Shown one piece after another: positions 42,180 through 52,000 of a stretch of 64,000 bases of DNA. Positions within the stretch are counted from its first letter, which is position 1; each line of letters begins with the position of its first letter. Source of the DNA: Agrobacterium vitis (lineage in GTDB: Bacteria; Pseudomonadota; Alphaproteobacteria; Rhizobiales; Rhizobiaceae); contig NZ_AP023273.1 of NCBI RefSeq assembly GCF_013426735.1, forward strand, positions 62,001-126,000. Direction: 5' to 3'. The notes beneath the pieces are model-generated. The model ran no database searches and was not told the DNA's origin. It saw only the letters and a program-made list of their open reading frames with translations. Both the position numbers and the translations under genes were made by a program.

Positions 42180-42847
42180 TGGTGAATATCAAGGCCCAAC
42201 CCTTCGCCTTCCCGTTGAAGCTGGACCAGGCGGCGCTTGTTGTCATCGACATGCAGCGCGATTTCACTGAGCCGGGCGGCTTTGGCGAAACACTTGGCAA
42301 TGATGTCAGCCTCGTCAGCGCCATCGTGCCGGATGTCAAACGCCTGCTGGAGGCGGCCCGCGCCCGCGGCCTTACCGTGATCCACACGATGGAATGCCAC
42401 CGGCCCGATCTCTCCGACCTGCCGGACGCCAAGCGCAATCGCGGCAATCCCACTTTGCGGATCGGTGATCCCGGACCGATGGGCCGCATCCTGATTGCAG
42501 GGGAATACGGCACCGGTATTCTACCGGAGCTAGCGCCAATTGACGGTGAATTGGTGATCGAAAAGCCCGGAAAAGGTGCGTTCTATGCCACCAGTCTCGG
42601 TGAAGAGCTTACAGCGCGCGGCATTACCCAGTTGATCTTTGCCGGTGTCACCACCGAGGTCTGCGTGCAGACCGCGATGCGCGAGGCCAATGACCGGGGC
42701 TATGACTGCCTGCTGATTGAAGAAGCCACCGCCAGCTATTTCCCGGCCTTCAAGCAATCCACCCTGGAGATGATCCGCGCCCAGGGTGGCATTGTTGGCT
42801 GGACTGCCCATCTCGATCCCTTTCTGGAGGCGCTTGCCCATGGCTGA
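42176..42847 (+). CDS. Biuret amidohydrolase-like cysteine hydrolase (second copy)
   Basis: A 223-residue paralogue of the protein at 38903-39598 with the triad Asp25 (VVIDMQRDF), Lys130 ([10 protein letters not shown]) and Cys163 ([10 protein letters not shown]). The shared HRPDL, IGDPGP and GRILI segments show both come from the biuret-hydrolase branch. Why one operon needs two is unclear: they may act on different ureido compounds, or this one may be the biuret hydrolase and the other not. Confidence 0.85.
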   Translation: MMVNIKAQPFAFPLKLDQAALVVIDMQRDFTEPGGFGETLGNDVSLVSAIVPDVKRLLEAARARGLTVIHTMECHRPDLSDLPDAKRNRGNPTLRIGDPGPMGRILIAGEYGTGILPELAPIDGELVIEKPGKGAFYATSLGEELTARGITQLIFAGVTTEVCVQTAMREANDRGYDCLLIEEATASYFPAFKQSTLEMIRAQGGIVGWTAHLDPFLEALAHG

Positions 42848-43184
42848 AACGACCCGTGACAACATGCTTTCAGGTGGCTGGAAAAGCCTGCCCTATGAGG
42901 CCTTCCGTGATGGCGTGACCATTCACTGGATACGCCGCTTTGAGGGCGACCAGCCCGGCGTTGCTCTTCTGGCCTATCAGGCCGGAGCCTCGGTTCCCCG
43001 CCACCGCCACGAAGGGTTGGAAACCATTCTGGTGCTGGAAGGCAGCCAGTCGGACGAGACAGGCACCTACGGCACCGGCTCCCTCATCGTCAATGCGGCA
43101 GGCACCGAACATTCTGTGTGGAGCATTGATGGCTGCACCGTCCTGATCCAATGGGATCGCCCCGTAACACTGTTGGAAAATTGA
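42840..43184 (+). CDS. Small cupin protein (ChrR-like)
   Basis: A 114-residue single cupin with the metal-binding pattern [20 protein letters not shown] (histidines near 58-60) and a later GTEHSVWS histidine. The start overlaps the end of the second biuret-hydrolase-like gene by 8 bases, and it ends 3 bases before the allophanate hydrolase, so it is part of the operon. Its role in the pathway is unknown; sensor or accessory enzyme are both possible. Confidence 0.82.
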   Translation: MAETTRDNMLSGGWKSLPYEAFRDGVTIHWIRRFEGDQPGVALLAYQAGASVPRHRHEGLETILVLEGSQSDETGTYGTGSLIVNAAGTEHSVWSIDGCTVLIQWDRPVTLLEN

Positions 43185-43187
43185 TCC

Positions 43188-44981
43188 ATGGCATTTTCTC
43201 AAGCTTTTGATATTGCATCGCTTCACGCCGCCTATGCCTCTGGCTGGACGCCACAGGCAATGATCGAAGAGGTATTTTCCCGCATCGCCGCCATCAACGA
43301 TCCCGGCATTTTCCTAGAGCTTGCCGACAAGGCGAGCCTGCTGGATCAGGCCCAGGCGCTCGGCGCTTTTTCACCGGAGACAAAGCCGCTCTGGGGCGTT
43401 CCTTTTGCCGTCAAGGACAATATCGATGTTGCGGGCCTGCCGACCACCGCCGCCTGCCCGGACTATGCCTACACGCCCGAAACCGATGCGACTGTGGTGC
43501 GCCTGTTGAAAGACGCGGGTGCTTTGGTGATCGGCAAGACCAATCTCGACCAGTTCGCCACCGGCCTGGTCGGCGTGCGCACGCCCCATGCCATTCCCCG
43601 CAACGCAATCGATCCCAAACTGGTCCCCGGCGGCTCCAGTTCCGGTTCGGCGGTGGCGACGGCGCAGGGCATTGTCAGCTTCGCGCTCGGCACCGATACG
43701 GCAGGCTCTGGCCGCATTCCAGCCGGGTTGAACAATATTGTCGGGTTGAAGCCCTCGGTCGGGGCGCTTTCGGCCACCGGCGTCATCCCCGCCTGCCGCA
43801 CCCTCGATTGCGTATCGATCTTCGCGCTGACGGTGGAAGATGCCCATAAGGTCTTCACCCTCGCTGCAAAGCATGATGCCGAGGACGCCTATTCCCGCAC
43901 CATGCCGGTGGACCATGCGTTGGCGTCCGCGCCGGTTCTACGCATTGGTGTTCCCGCCAAGGCCGACCGCGAATTCTTCGGTGATAGTCTTATGGAAGCC
44001 GCTTTCGATAAGGCGCTGGCGGAACTGTCGGCCATGGGCCACACGCTCGTGGACCTGCCGTTTTCCGGCTTCTTTGAGGTCGCAAACCTGCTCTATGAAG
44101 GCGCCTGGGTGGCAGAGCGCTATGCGGCGGTCAAAGACTTTTTCGATGCGAAGCCCGAAAGCTTCCATCCGGTGACGCACAAGATCTACAGCGCGGCGAA
44201 AACCCTGACTGCCGCCGATGCGTTTTCCGGCATGTACCGCCTGCAAGCGCTGAAGCAGCAGTTAACGCCGGTGATCGCCTCCGTCGATGTGATCTGCGTG
44301 CCGACAGCCCCAACCCATTACACGCTGGCCGATCTGGAGGCCGAGCCGATCAAGGCCAATTCACGCCTCGGCACCTATACCAATTTCGTCAATCTTTTGG
44401 ACATGTGCGGCATTGCCGTGCCGACCGGAACGCGCGGCGATGGCCTGCCTTCCAGCGTCACGCTGCTGGCACCCTTCGGTGCCGATGGCCTGACCGCAGC
44501 ACTGGGTTCAGCCTTGCACAGCCGCCTTGGCACCACCATCGGCGCCACCGGCTGGCCGCTGCCGTCGTCCCCAGAAAAGCCAGTGGAAAAGGCCGAGGGT
44601 TTGATCCCTGTGATCGTTGTCGGCGCGCATCTGTCCGGCATGCCGCTCAATCACCAACTGACCAGCCTCAACGCCAGGTTCCTGCGGGCTGGGACGACAT
44701 CGGCCAGCTACAAACTGTTTGCCTTACCCAACCAGACACCGCCCAGGCCCGGCCTGGTCCGGGTTGAGGACGGTGCCGCGATTGCCGTGGAAATCTGGCA
44801 GTTGACGCCCGCTGGCTTCGGCCAGTTCGTCAACATGATTCCCTCGCCGATGTGTATCGGCACGGTTTTCCTGGATGACGGATCAAGCGCCAAGGGCTTC
44901 TTGGTAGAGCCTTCGGCGGTCGAAGGCGCTGAAGACATTACGCATTTGGGTGGCTGGCGGGCCTATATTGCCAGCCTTTGA
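43188..44981 (+). CDS. atzF: Allophanate hydrolase
   Basis: A 597-residue two-domain allophanate hydrolase. The amidase-signature triad is Lys76 (VPFAVKDN), Ser150 (GGSSSGS) and Ser174 (TDTAGSGR), with the spacing of AtzF. The C-terminal domain (about 465-597, GAHLSGMPLNHQL onwards) is the second domain found in AtzF and urea amidolyase. It converts allophanate to ammonia and CO2, the last step after biuret hydrolysis, and is the last gene of the operon. Confidence 0.93.
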   Translation: MAFSQAFDIASLHAAYASGWTPQAMIEEVFSRIAAINDPGIFLELADKASLLDQAQALGAFSPETKPLWGVPFAVKDNIDVAGLPTTAACPDYAYTPETDATVVRLLKDAGALVIGKTNLDQFATGLVGVRTPHAIPRNAIDPKLVPGGSSSGSAVATAQGIVSFALGTDTAGSGRIPAGLNNIVGLKPSVGALSATGVIPACRTLDCVSIFALTVEDAHKVFTLAAKHDAEDAYSRTMPVDHALASAPVLRIGVPAKADREFFGDSLMEAAFDKALAELSAMGHTLVDLPFSGFFEVANLLYEGAWVAERYAAVKDFFDAKPESFHPVTHKIYSAAKTLTAADAFSGMYRLQALKQQLTPVIASVDVICVPTAPTHYTLADLEAEPIKANSRLGTYTNFVNLLDMCGIAVPTGTRGDGLPSSVTLLAPFGADGLTAALGSALHSRLGTTIGATGWPLPSSPEKPVEKAEGLIPVIVVGAHLSGMPLNHQLTSLNARFLRAGTTSASYKLFALPNQTPPRPGLVRVEDGAAIAVEIWQLTPAGFGQFVNMIPSPMCIGTVFLDDGSSAKGFLVEPSAVEGAEDITHLGGWRAYIASL

Positions 44982-44996
44982 GCTTCAATAAGCTCC

Positions 44997-46391
44997 TCAA
45001 GACCGTGGCGGCTGCGGCCAAGTGCTGATCCGCCCGGTCCAGCTTTCAAACAGTTTCGACAGTTTCAGCACGCTCAGATCACCAAACCTTGGACCGACGA
45101 TCTGCAAGCCAATCGGCATGCCGCTGCTCGAAAAGCCGCAATTGATCGATGCCGCTGGCTGTTCCGACATGTTCCACGGCACAGTGAAGGCGATATGCTC
45201 GAAAGGCTTTTGTGGATCATTGGTTGGCGAGGCCCACTCTGCCGGGTAGGAAACGACAGGATTGACCGGCGACAGAACCGCATCGACGCGGGTAAACAGC
45301 GCACCGCAGGTCTTACGCATCTCGATGGTCTGGCCAAAGCCCTTGACCGCATCGACACCGCTGACGCTGGCGCCACCCTCGGCCCATTCATAGATATAGG
45401 GCAGGATCATCTGGCGCTTTTCCGTGCTGAGGGCGGCAATATCACCCCAGAATTTTGCCCGCCAGAACACATCCAGCCCATCCAGCATGGCGCGGTTCAT
45501 CACCGGGCCAACCTCGAAAACCTCGGCCCCTGCCGCCTCGAACCGCTTGGCGGCGGCAATAATTGCCTCGCGTACCTCCGGTTCAGCTGCAAGACCGCAG
45601 CCTGCGTCCAGCATGAGGCCGATTTTCATGCCGCTGATATCGATATCCTCATCCAGCCAGTTGATTACTTCTGGCGGCAGGCTGGTCCCGTCACGCCAAT
45701 CCGGACGCGCCAAGGTCATCATCGAATAGGCGGCATCATCCACGCAGCGGGTCATCGGCCCGGCGCAACGCCCGACATAATAGGGATCGACCGGGATGCG
45801 GCCATGGCTAGGCTTGAAGCCGAACAGCCCGGTCCATCCGGCGGGCAGGCGCACCGAGCCGCCAATATCCGTGCCGATATGCAGCGGGCCAAACCCGGCA
45901 GCCCCCGCCGCCGCCGCACCGGCGCTGGAGCCTCCGGGGTTTTGGCTCAAATCCCAGGGATTGCGGCTCAAGGGATGAAAACTCGACAGGCCCGAAGACA
46001 ACATTCCATAATCCGGGCAGGTGGTCTTGGCGAAAATCACCGCGCCATCTTCGCGCATCCGGGCCGCAATCGGCGCGTCTGCCGCAGCAGGCAAGAGATC
46101 AACGGCGGCCGTGCCGAGCGGCACCGGCTGGCCTTTGGTGGCGATCAGCTCCTTCAGCGAAACGGGAATGCCATCGAGCGGGCCGAGGGCCGCCGAGCGC
46201 TGCCATCGATCCGTCGAGGCGCGGGCCTCTGCGCGCGCGCTTTCGGGGTCATAGAGGTAAAGCGCCTGAACCGACGGCTCGAAAGCATCGATCCGGGCCT
46301 CAACGACGTTCCAATAGTCTTCCGGCGACAGGGTCTTGGCGCTGAAACCGGCAATCAGCTCCCGGATGGTCAAATCAACAAGATCGGTCAT
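44997..46391 (-). CDS. Amidase (amidase signature family)
   Basis: A 464-residue amidase with the triad Lys80 (PVSLKELIA), Ser155 (NPGGSSAG) and Ser179 (TDIGGSVR). It converges with the allophanate hydrolase, 15 bases apart, but is transcribed with the second peptide-type importer, 25 bases behind its ATPase gene. It probably hydrolyses an amide brought in by that importer. AtzE-like carboxybiuret hydrolase is conceivable given the neighbour cluster, but no AtzG-like small partner is visible, so I leave it as a general amidase. Confidence 0.88.
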   Translation of the reverse strand: MTDLVDLTIRELIAGFSAKTLSPEDYWNVVEARIDAFEPSVQALYLYDPESARAEARASTDRWQRSAALGPLDGIPVSLKELIATKGQPVPLGTAAVDLLPAAADAPIAARMREDGAVIFAKTTCPDYGMLSSGLSSFHPLSRNPWDLSQNPGGSSAGAAAAGAAGFGPLHIGTDIGGSVRLPAGWTGLFGFKPSHGRIPVDPYYVGRCAGPMTRCVDDAAYSMMTLARPDWRDGTSLPPEVINWLDEDIDISGMKIGLMLDAGCGLAAEPEVREAIIAAAKRFEAAGAEVFEVGPVMNRAMLDGLDVFWRAKFWGDIAALSTEKRQMILPYIYEWAEGGASVSGVDAVKGFGQTIEMRKTCGALFTRVDAVLSPVNPVVSYPAEWASPTNDPQKPFEHIAFTVPWNMSEQPAASINCGFSSSGMPIGLQIVGPRFGDLSVLKLSKLFESWTGRISTWPQPPRS

Positions 46392-46416
46392 TCCTGGCTT
46401 TCTATATCTTTGGACT

Positions 46417-47409
46417 TTATCGGATGAAGGTATCGGTCCCGGCCATCACCTTGGCACGGTGGCAGGCCGCCTGGCGTCCGGGCATGATCTCCCGCAGCAC
46501 TGGCTGTTCCATGGTGCAGCGTGTCTGCGCCAGTGGACAGCGGCCACGGAACGCGCAGCCGATATCGGGATCGCCGCTGATATCAGGCAGAGGGGCAGGT
46601 TTTTGCGGCCTGCCGAAACGGTGAACGCTTGGCTCGGCATCGGCCAGAATTTTCGTATAGGGATGCAGCGGCTGCTCGAAGACCGCATGGGCCGGTCCCT
46701 GCTCCACCAGCCTACCGCGATACATCACCCCGACCCGATCGGCGATACAATCCACCACCGCCAGATTATGGGTGATGAACAGAAAGCTGACGCCGCGTGT
46801 GCGGCGCAGATCCATCAACAGGTTGAGGACCTGCCCCTGGACGGAGAGATCAAGCGCCGAAACCGCCTCATCAGCCACGACAAGCTTCGGTTCGGTGATC
46901 AGGGCGCGGGCAATGGCGATCCGCTGGCGCTGGCCGCCGGAAAACTCATGCGGATAACGCTGCGCATGACCCGCCTGCAAGCCGACGCTTTCCAGCATCG
47001 CGGCGACTTTCTCGCGGATCGCTGCCTTGCCTGGCTTTGGCGTCAGCACATGCAAGGGTTCAGCGATAATCCGCCCGATGGTCTGGCGTGGATCGAGAGA
47101 GCCGAACGGGTCCTGAAACACCATCTGGAAAGCCTGCCGCTTGCGCTTCAGCGCTTCTGGCGACAGTGAGAACAGATCGTCGCCGTCAAACAGGACATGG
47201 CCCGACGTTGGACGGTCAAGCGCCATCACCAGCCGGGCAAGGGTGGATTTTCCGCAGCCGCTTTCGCCGACAATGCCATAGATTTCGCCGCGCCCAACCG
47301 TCAGCGACACCTCGTCCAGCGCCCGGGTGGTATGCGGCTTTCCGAACAGCGGACGGCTGGTATAGTCGCGGGCAAGCATGCGGATATCGAGAAGGCTGGT
47401 GTCGGTCAT
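46417..47409 (-). CDS. ABC transporter ATPase, DppF type (second system)
   Basis: A 330-residue ATPase with Walker A GESGCGKST, signature [15 protein letters not shown] and Walker B LVVADEAVSALD, followed by the oligopeptide-transporter C-terminal domain with the cysteine-rich GCAFRGRCPLAQTRC, which in relatives binds an iron-sulphur cluster. Its ATG shares one base with the stop of the DppD-type gene (TGATG). Confidence 0.92.
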   Translation of the reverse strand: MTDTSLLDIRMLARDYTSRPLFGKPHTTRALDEVSLTVGRGEIYGIVGESGCGKSTLARLVMALDRPTSGHVLFDGDDLFSLSPEALKRKRQAFQMVFQDPFGSLDPRQTIGRIIAEPLHVLTPKPGKAAIREKVAAMLESVGLQAGHAQRYPHEFSGGQRQRIAIARALITEPKLVVADEAVSALDLSVQGQVLNLLMDLRRTRGVSFLFITHNLAVVDCIADRVGVMYRGRLVEQGPAHAVFEQPLHPYTKILADAEPSVHRFGRPQKPAPLPDISGDPDIGCAFRGRCPLAQTRCTMEQPVLREIMPGRQAACHRAKVMAGTDTFIR

Positions 47410-48404
47410 CAGCGGATCTCCCCTTGCTCAGCGCGCAGACAGCGCACACCGCGATCCTCGCCCTGCCTCGACCAGCCCGGCGCGGTGCGACGGCACTCCG
47501 TCACCACCTCAGGACAGCGGTCGGAAAAAAAGCAACCTTCCGGCAGCTGCGCAAACCCGGGAACGGTGCCGGGAATGGTGGCAAGCCTGCCTTCCTCGCC
47601 GTCCTTTCCAGGCACCCGCTTAGGCACGGCAGACAACAGGCCGCGCGTATAGGGATTGAGCGGAGAGGTCAGAACAGCGCGGGTTGGGCCTTCCTCCATC
47701 TGCCTTCCAGCATAGAGAACCAGCGTGCGATCACACATGCGGGCAATGACGCCGAGATCATGGCTGACGAGGATCAGCGCCATCCGGTATTCGCGCACCA
47801 GATCATCGAGAATATCGAGCACTTCGGCCTGGACCGTCACATCAAGCGCCGTCGTCGGCTCGTCGGCGATCATCAGCGCCGGTTTCAAGGCCAGTGCGAT
47901 GGCGATGCCGACGCGCTGGCGCTGGCCGCCCGACATTTCATGCGGATAGGTCCCGGCCCGGCGTTTTGCGTCGGGAATGCGGACCTGATCGAGAAGCTCC
48001 ACCGCCTCGCGGCGCGCCTGCCGCCAGCTGAGACCATGATGCCAGACCAAGCCTTCGGCGATCTGGTCGCCAATGGTCATCGCCGGATTGAGTGCCGTCA
48101 GCGGCTCTTGAAAAATCATGCCGATCCGGTTGCCACGGATCTTGCACAGCCGGTCTTCGCTGGCGCTCAACAGGTCCTCTCCGTCCAGCAGGATCTGGCC
48201 AGTCGGTCGCGCAACGCGGGGCAAGAGGCCGATAATTGCCAGCGATGCCAGTGATTTTCCAGAGCCGCTTTCACCGACAATGCCAAGCGTTTCGCCAGCT
48301 CGCAGATCAAAACTCAGATCCTCGATAATGGGCATGGAACGGCCATCAGGGAGATCCACCGAAATGGACAGGTCGCGAATGGAGAGCAACGGTTTCTCGC
48401 TCAT
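47409..48404 (-). CDS. ABC transporter ATPase, DppD type (second system)
   Basis: A 331-residue ATPase with [23 protein letters not shown] and LMIADEPTTALD, and the C-terminal cysteine segment (CFFSDRCPEVVTEC). It pairs with the DppF-type ATPase downstream. Its start overlaps the DppC-type permease by 4 bases. Confidence 0.92.
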   Translation of the reverse strand: MSEKPLLSIRDLSISVDLPDGRSMPIIEDLSFDLRAGETLGIVGESGSGKSLASLAIIGLLPRVARPTGQILLDGEDLLSASEDRLCKIRGNRIGMIFQEPLTALNPAMTIGDQIAEGLVWHHGLSWRQARREAVELLDQVRIPDAKRRAGTYPHEMSGGQRQRVGIAIALALKPALMIADEPTTALDVTVQAEVLDILDDLVREYRMALILVSHDLGVIARMCDRTLVLYAGRQMEEGPTRAVLTSPLNPYTRGLLSAVPKRVPGKDGEEGRLATIPGTVPGFAQLPEGCFFSDRCPEVVTECRRTAPGWSRQGEDRGVRCLRAEQGEIR

Positions 48405-49267
48405 GAACGCCCCTTTTCACGCGGGTCGAGAAGATCGCGCAGCCCATCGCCCAGCATATTGAAGCCAAGCACAGTAAGCGCAATGGCAAGGCCCGGCAGG
48501 ATGGCAAGCCAAGGTGCGGCAGCCAGATAGGTCTGGGAGTCGGCCAGCATCCGCCCCCAGGTCGGCGCCGGTGGCGGCATGCCGAGACCAAGAAAGCTCA
48601 AGCCCGCCTCGGTCAGAATGGCCAGGCCCAGCTGGATGGCGATCTGCACGATGATCTGGCTGGCAATATTGGGCAGGACATGTTCGATGGTGATCAGCAC
48701 CTGCCCCTTGCCTGCGGCGCGCGCCGCCAGCACATAATCCCGCGACCAGACCTGGAGGGCCGCACTGGCGGTAACGCGGGCAAAAACCGGCACCATGAAC
48801 ACGGCGATGGCGATAATGGCGGTAAACCGCCCTGTGCCGAGCAGCGCGCCGAGCATCATAGCCGACAGGATCGGCGGAATGGCGAAGATCACATCATTGA
48901 TCCGCATGGTCAGCGCCTCGACCATGCCGCGCCGCGCCGCAACCGTGACGCCGAACAGCGTGCCGACGCCTGCGCCAAGCACCACAGCCGCCATGGCTGT
49001 CGACAGGGAATTCCAGGCCCCGACCATCAGCATCGAGGTCAGGTCGCGGCCCAGTTGGTCGGTTCCCAGCAGGCCATGCACCAGCGGCGGCTTCAGCTTG
49101 TAGACGATCTGCATCCGGGTCGGCGGCAACGGTGTCCAGACTAGCGACAGCAGGGCAATCGCCACCAGCAGGGTGATAATCAGCCCGCCGATCAGCAAAG
49201 TCGGGCGGAGAAAAAGACGGGTGAGCCGCCTAGTAGACGGCTTTGAGGTTGTCACGGTTGTGGTCAT
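48401..49267 (-). CDS. ABC transporter permease, DppC type (second system)
   Basis: A 288-residue permease with the family segment LGTDQLGRDLTSMLMVGAWNSL near residue 75 and the contact loop AARAAGKGQVLITIEHVLPN (about 185-204). Both ends overlap adjacent transporter genes by 4 bases. Confidence 0.92.
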   Translation of the reverse strand: MTTTVTTSKPSTRRLTRLFLRPTLLIGGLIITLLVAIALLSLVWTPLPPTRMQIVYKLKPPLVHGLLGTDQLGRDLTSMLMVGAWNSLSTAMAAVVLGAGVGTLFGVTVAARRGMVEALTMRINDVIFAIPPILSAMMLGALLGTGRFTAIIAIAVFMVPVFARVTASAALQVWSRDYVLAARAAGKGQVLITIEHVLPNIASQIIVQIAIQLGLAILTEAGLSFLGLGMPPPAPTWGRMLADSQTYLAAAPWLAILPGLAIALTVLGFNMLGDGLRDLLDPREKGRS

Positions 49268-50214
49268 TTGCCCCTGCCTCGCAATCTTGGGTCCAGCACG
49301 AGATAAGAGAGATCGACAAGGAAATTCATGATGATGACCAGGCCCGCAAAGAACAGGACAACATCCTGCATGACGATGATGTCGCGCTGGTTCAGCGCCT
49401 GATAGGCAAGCCGCCCCAGACCCGGCAGGTTGAAGACATTTTCAATCAGGATGGCCCCGGCGATCAGGAAGGTGAATTGCAGGCCAAGAATGGTCATGAC
49501 AGGCACCAGCGCATTCGGTACCGCATGACGCCACAAAGCTGCGCGCCGGGTCAGGCCCTTGGCGCGGGCGGTGCGGACGAAATCCTCGTTCATCACGTCA
49601 AGCACCGCCGAGCGGGTGACGCGGGTCAATACGCCTGCCTGCGGCAACGCCAGCGCTATGGCCGGCAGGGTCAGCGACAGCAGTGCCGGGCCGATCCCTG
49701 CCTGCCACCCGGCAAAGCCACCAGCTGGCATCCAGCCAAGCCCTATGGAGAAGCCGAGCACCAGCAGCAGACCAACCCAGAAACCCGGAACAGCGATGAA
49801 CAGTTGCGACAGAAAGCCAGCCGCATAATCAAAGCCGCTATTACGTCGGGAGGCCGAGGCCACACCCATCGGGATGGCGATTGCCATGGACAGAAGGATC
49901 GCCATCACCGCCAAAGGCAGCGTAACGGTGAGGCGCTCCGCGATCAGGCCAGCCACCGGCACGCCGTAGGTATAGGACTGACCCAAATCCCCCGTCACGG
50001 CACCTGCCAGCCAGTGCAGATAGCGGATCGCCAGCGGTTGATCGAGGCCAAGCTCATGGCGCAACGCCGCCAGCGTATCGGGGCTTGCCGAGGTGCCTAA
50101 CATGACGGCGGCGGGGTCGCCAGGTAACACATCCATCAAAACAAAGATCAGGATGGACACGGCAGCCAGTGTCAGGACAAGGCCGCCAAGCCGCCTGAGA
50201 ATAAGGGCAAGCAT
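49264..50214 (-). CDS. ABC transporter permease, DppB type (second system)
   Basis: A DppB-type permease of 316 residues. I place the start at 50214 (MLALILRRLGGLVLTLAAVS), which has GGAAGGAAAA upstream and begins like relatives; the longer open frame has no homology. The contact loop TARAKGLTRRAALWRHAVPN is near 220-239. Confidence 0.91.
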   Translation of the reverse strand: MLALILRRLGGLVLTLAAVSILIFVLMDVLPGDPAAVMLGTSASPDTLAALRHELGLDQPLAIRYLHWLAGAVTGDLGQSYTYGVPVAGLIAERLTVTLPLAVMAILLSMAIAIPMGVASASRRNSGFDYAAGFLSQLFIAVPGFWVGLLLVLGFSIGLGWMPAGGFAGWQAGIGPALLSLTLPAIALALPQAGVLTRVTRSAVLDVMNEDFVRTARAKGLTRRAALWRHAVPNALVPVMTILGLQFTFLIAGAILIENVFNLPGLGRLAYQALNQRDIIVMQDVVLFFAGLVIIMNFLVDLSYLVLDPRLRGRGK

Positions 50215-50299
50215 TTCTGGTTTTCCTTCCGCACGGATTTTTGGGGACCGGCTCCGTGCAAGGACGAAACAGTCAATCTCACGTGCTCTTGCATCGGGA

Positions 50300-50325
50300 G
50301 GCGATGGCCGTTTCAGGTCATCGCC
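50300..50325 (-). terminator. Hairpin after the second-system binding protein gene
   Basis: A stem of 7 perfect pairs (GGCGATG at 50300-50306, CATCGCC at 50319-50325) extends inward by two or three more pairs to a 6-base loop. It starts 8 bases past the binding-protein stop codon. A second 7-bp stem (50231-50237 with 50253-50259) lies nearer the permease. As neither has a T tract, control of mRNA stability or partial attenuation is more likely than full termination. Confidence 0.5.
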
Positions 50326-50333
50326 GATCAGGA

Positions 50334-51857
50334 TCAATCCTCCCAATACACCTGTGACAAAACATTGGCTGGGATCGGTTCGTTTTCCCACAAGCCCTTG
50401 ATTTTCTTGTTCCACACACCAAGCTTCGGCATGACGAACAGATAGAGGGCGGGTACGTCCTCCGCCAGGATCTGTTGCGCCTGACCGTAGAGCTTGGCCT
50501 GGGCCGCCGGATCGGATGTGGCCTGGATTTTCTTGATCGTCTCGTTGAAAACCGGGTTCTTATAGTTGAAATAATAGGGGTCGCGGGCATAGATATCGAT
50601 ATCCATTGGCTCGGCGTGAGCAACGATGGTCATGTCATAGTCCGTAGCCTTGAACACGTCCGACACCCATTTTCCCGGAAACTCGGTGGGCTCTATCGTC
50701 ATCGTCACGCCAATTTCAGCCAGCATGGCCTGCATGATTTCGGCGCTGCGCGGCGCATAGGTCATTTGCGGGGTCTTGATGGTGAAGCTGAACCCGTTTG
50801 GATAGCCAGCCTCCTCCAGAAGCGCCTTGGCCTTTTCCGGGTTATAGGGCAGGACCTTGGTGGTATCGATATAGCCTGGATCGTTCGGCGTATAATGGCT
50901 GCCGATCACAGTGCCATAGCCGGACCAGGCGCCTTCCACCAGCGTCGAGCGATCAATCGCCATCATCAGCGCCTGGCGCACACGCTTGTCGTTGAACGGC
51001 TTGCGGGTGTTGTTCATGCCCGCCACGACCTTCAGCTCGGTATTGCCGACCACAGTCGCAAGCTTGGCGTCGTCCTTGAAACTGTCCATCAGTTCCGGCG
51101 CGCTGAACTCCGGAAAGGCATCGATGCCGCCGGATTTCAGCGCCGCCGCCTGGGCCTGGGCATCGGGAATGAAGCGGAACACCACCTTGTCGAGGCCAAG
51201 CTTCACCTGCTTGTTCCAGTAATCAGGGTTGGCGGCAAGCTCGACCCGGTCGCCCTTGGTCCAGCTGACGAATTTGAACGGGCCTGTGCCGATGGGATTG
51301 GTCTTGTCATCAGCGGCACTTTTCGGCGCCACCATCACGGAGGCGGGCCAGCCCAGCCAGTAGAGCAGCGAGCCCGCCGGTTCCTTCAGTTTCAAGACCA
51401 GCGTTGCCTTGTCCGGCGTCTCGATACTGTCGATGGCGCTGAAAAACCGTTTCTGGCCATTGACCGAGTCCGGGCCTCTCGCCCTGTCGAGCGTGAATTT
51501 CGCCACGGAGGAATCAAACGCCTCACCATCGTGAAAGGTCACGCCCTCCTGGAGCTTGAATGTGTAGGTGAGACCGTCGGGTGAAATTTCCCAGCTTTTC
51601 GCCAGCTGCGGCACGATCTTTCCGTCACGGTCGATGGCAACCAGCCCTTCAAAAATATTCTGCCAGGTCACCTGGCCGATGGCCACAGGGGCTGCCACCG
51701 TCGGATCAAGCCCGGTCGGCTCGATATTCATGCCGAGTGTCAGCGTCCTCTGGGCCGCCGTCGCCAGGCCGGGGCCGACAAGCGAGACTGTCGCCGCCAG
51801 CGTCATCAGCGCGATGCGACGCAAAGTGCCCGGCTTGAAAAAGCGTGCATGAACCAT
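50334..51857 (-). CDS. Peptide-type ABC transporter substrate-binding protein (second system)
   Basis: A family 5 solute-binding protein of 507 residues with a conventional signal peptide (LRRIALMTLAATVSLVGPGLATAA) and the typical WEISPDGLTYTFKLQEGVTFHDGE segment. The start is at 51857 (MVHARFFKPG), preceded by AAGGGGAA. It leads the operon that ends with the amidase, so it probably binds the amide or peptide that the amidase then cleaves. The 143-base gap to the LysR gene should hold its promoter. Confidence 0.9.
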   Translation of the reverse strand: MVHARFFKPGTLRRIALMTLAATVSLVGPGLATAAQRTLTLGMNIEPTGLDPTVAAPVAIGQVTWQNIFEGLVAIDRDGKIVPQLAKSWEISPDGLTYTFKLQEGVTFHDGEAFDSSVAKFTLDRARGPDSVNGQKRFFSAIDSIETPDKATLVLKLKEPAGSLLYWLGWPASVMVAPKSAADDKTNPIGTGPFKFVSWTKGDRVELAANPDYWNKQVKLGLDKVVFRFIPDAQAQAAALKSGGIDAFPEFSAPELMDSFKDDAKLATVVGNTELKVVAGMNNTRKPFNDKRVRQALMMAIDRSTLVEGAWSGYGTVIGSHYTPNDPGYIDTTKVLPYNPEKAKALLEEAGYPNGFSFTIKTPQMTYAPRSAEIMQAMLAEIGVTMTIEPTEFPGKWVSDVFKATDYDMTIVAHAEPMDIDIYARDPYYFNYKNPVFNETIKKIQATSDPAAQAKLYGQAQQILAEDVPALYLFVMPKLGVWNKKIKGLWENEPIPANVLSQVYWED

Positions 51858-52000
51858 CGTCAAATTCCCCTTCGTGAACGCTCGTTTTTCCGTGTTTACC
51901 ACGGGTGGCGTCATTGCCGAAAATACTGTCATTTCGCAAGCAACCACACAATGCAGTTTTTTGTGTTCTGCGTGGAGCGCAAAACGCTACACGCATATCT

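Noticed and set aside
45195..46427. A 410-codon open frame on the plus strand
   Set aside because: It is antisense to the well-supported amidase gene, and the translation is rich in Arg, Gly and His without any family motif.
47088..48254. A 388-codon open frame on the plus strand
   Set aside because: It is antisense to two overlapping ATPase genes with complete Walker and signature motifs.
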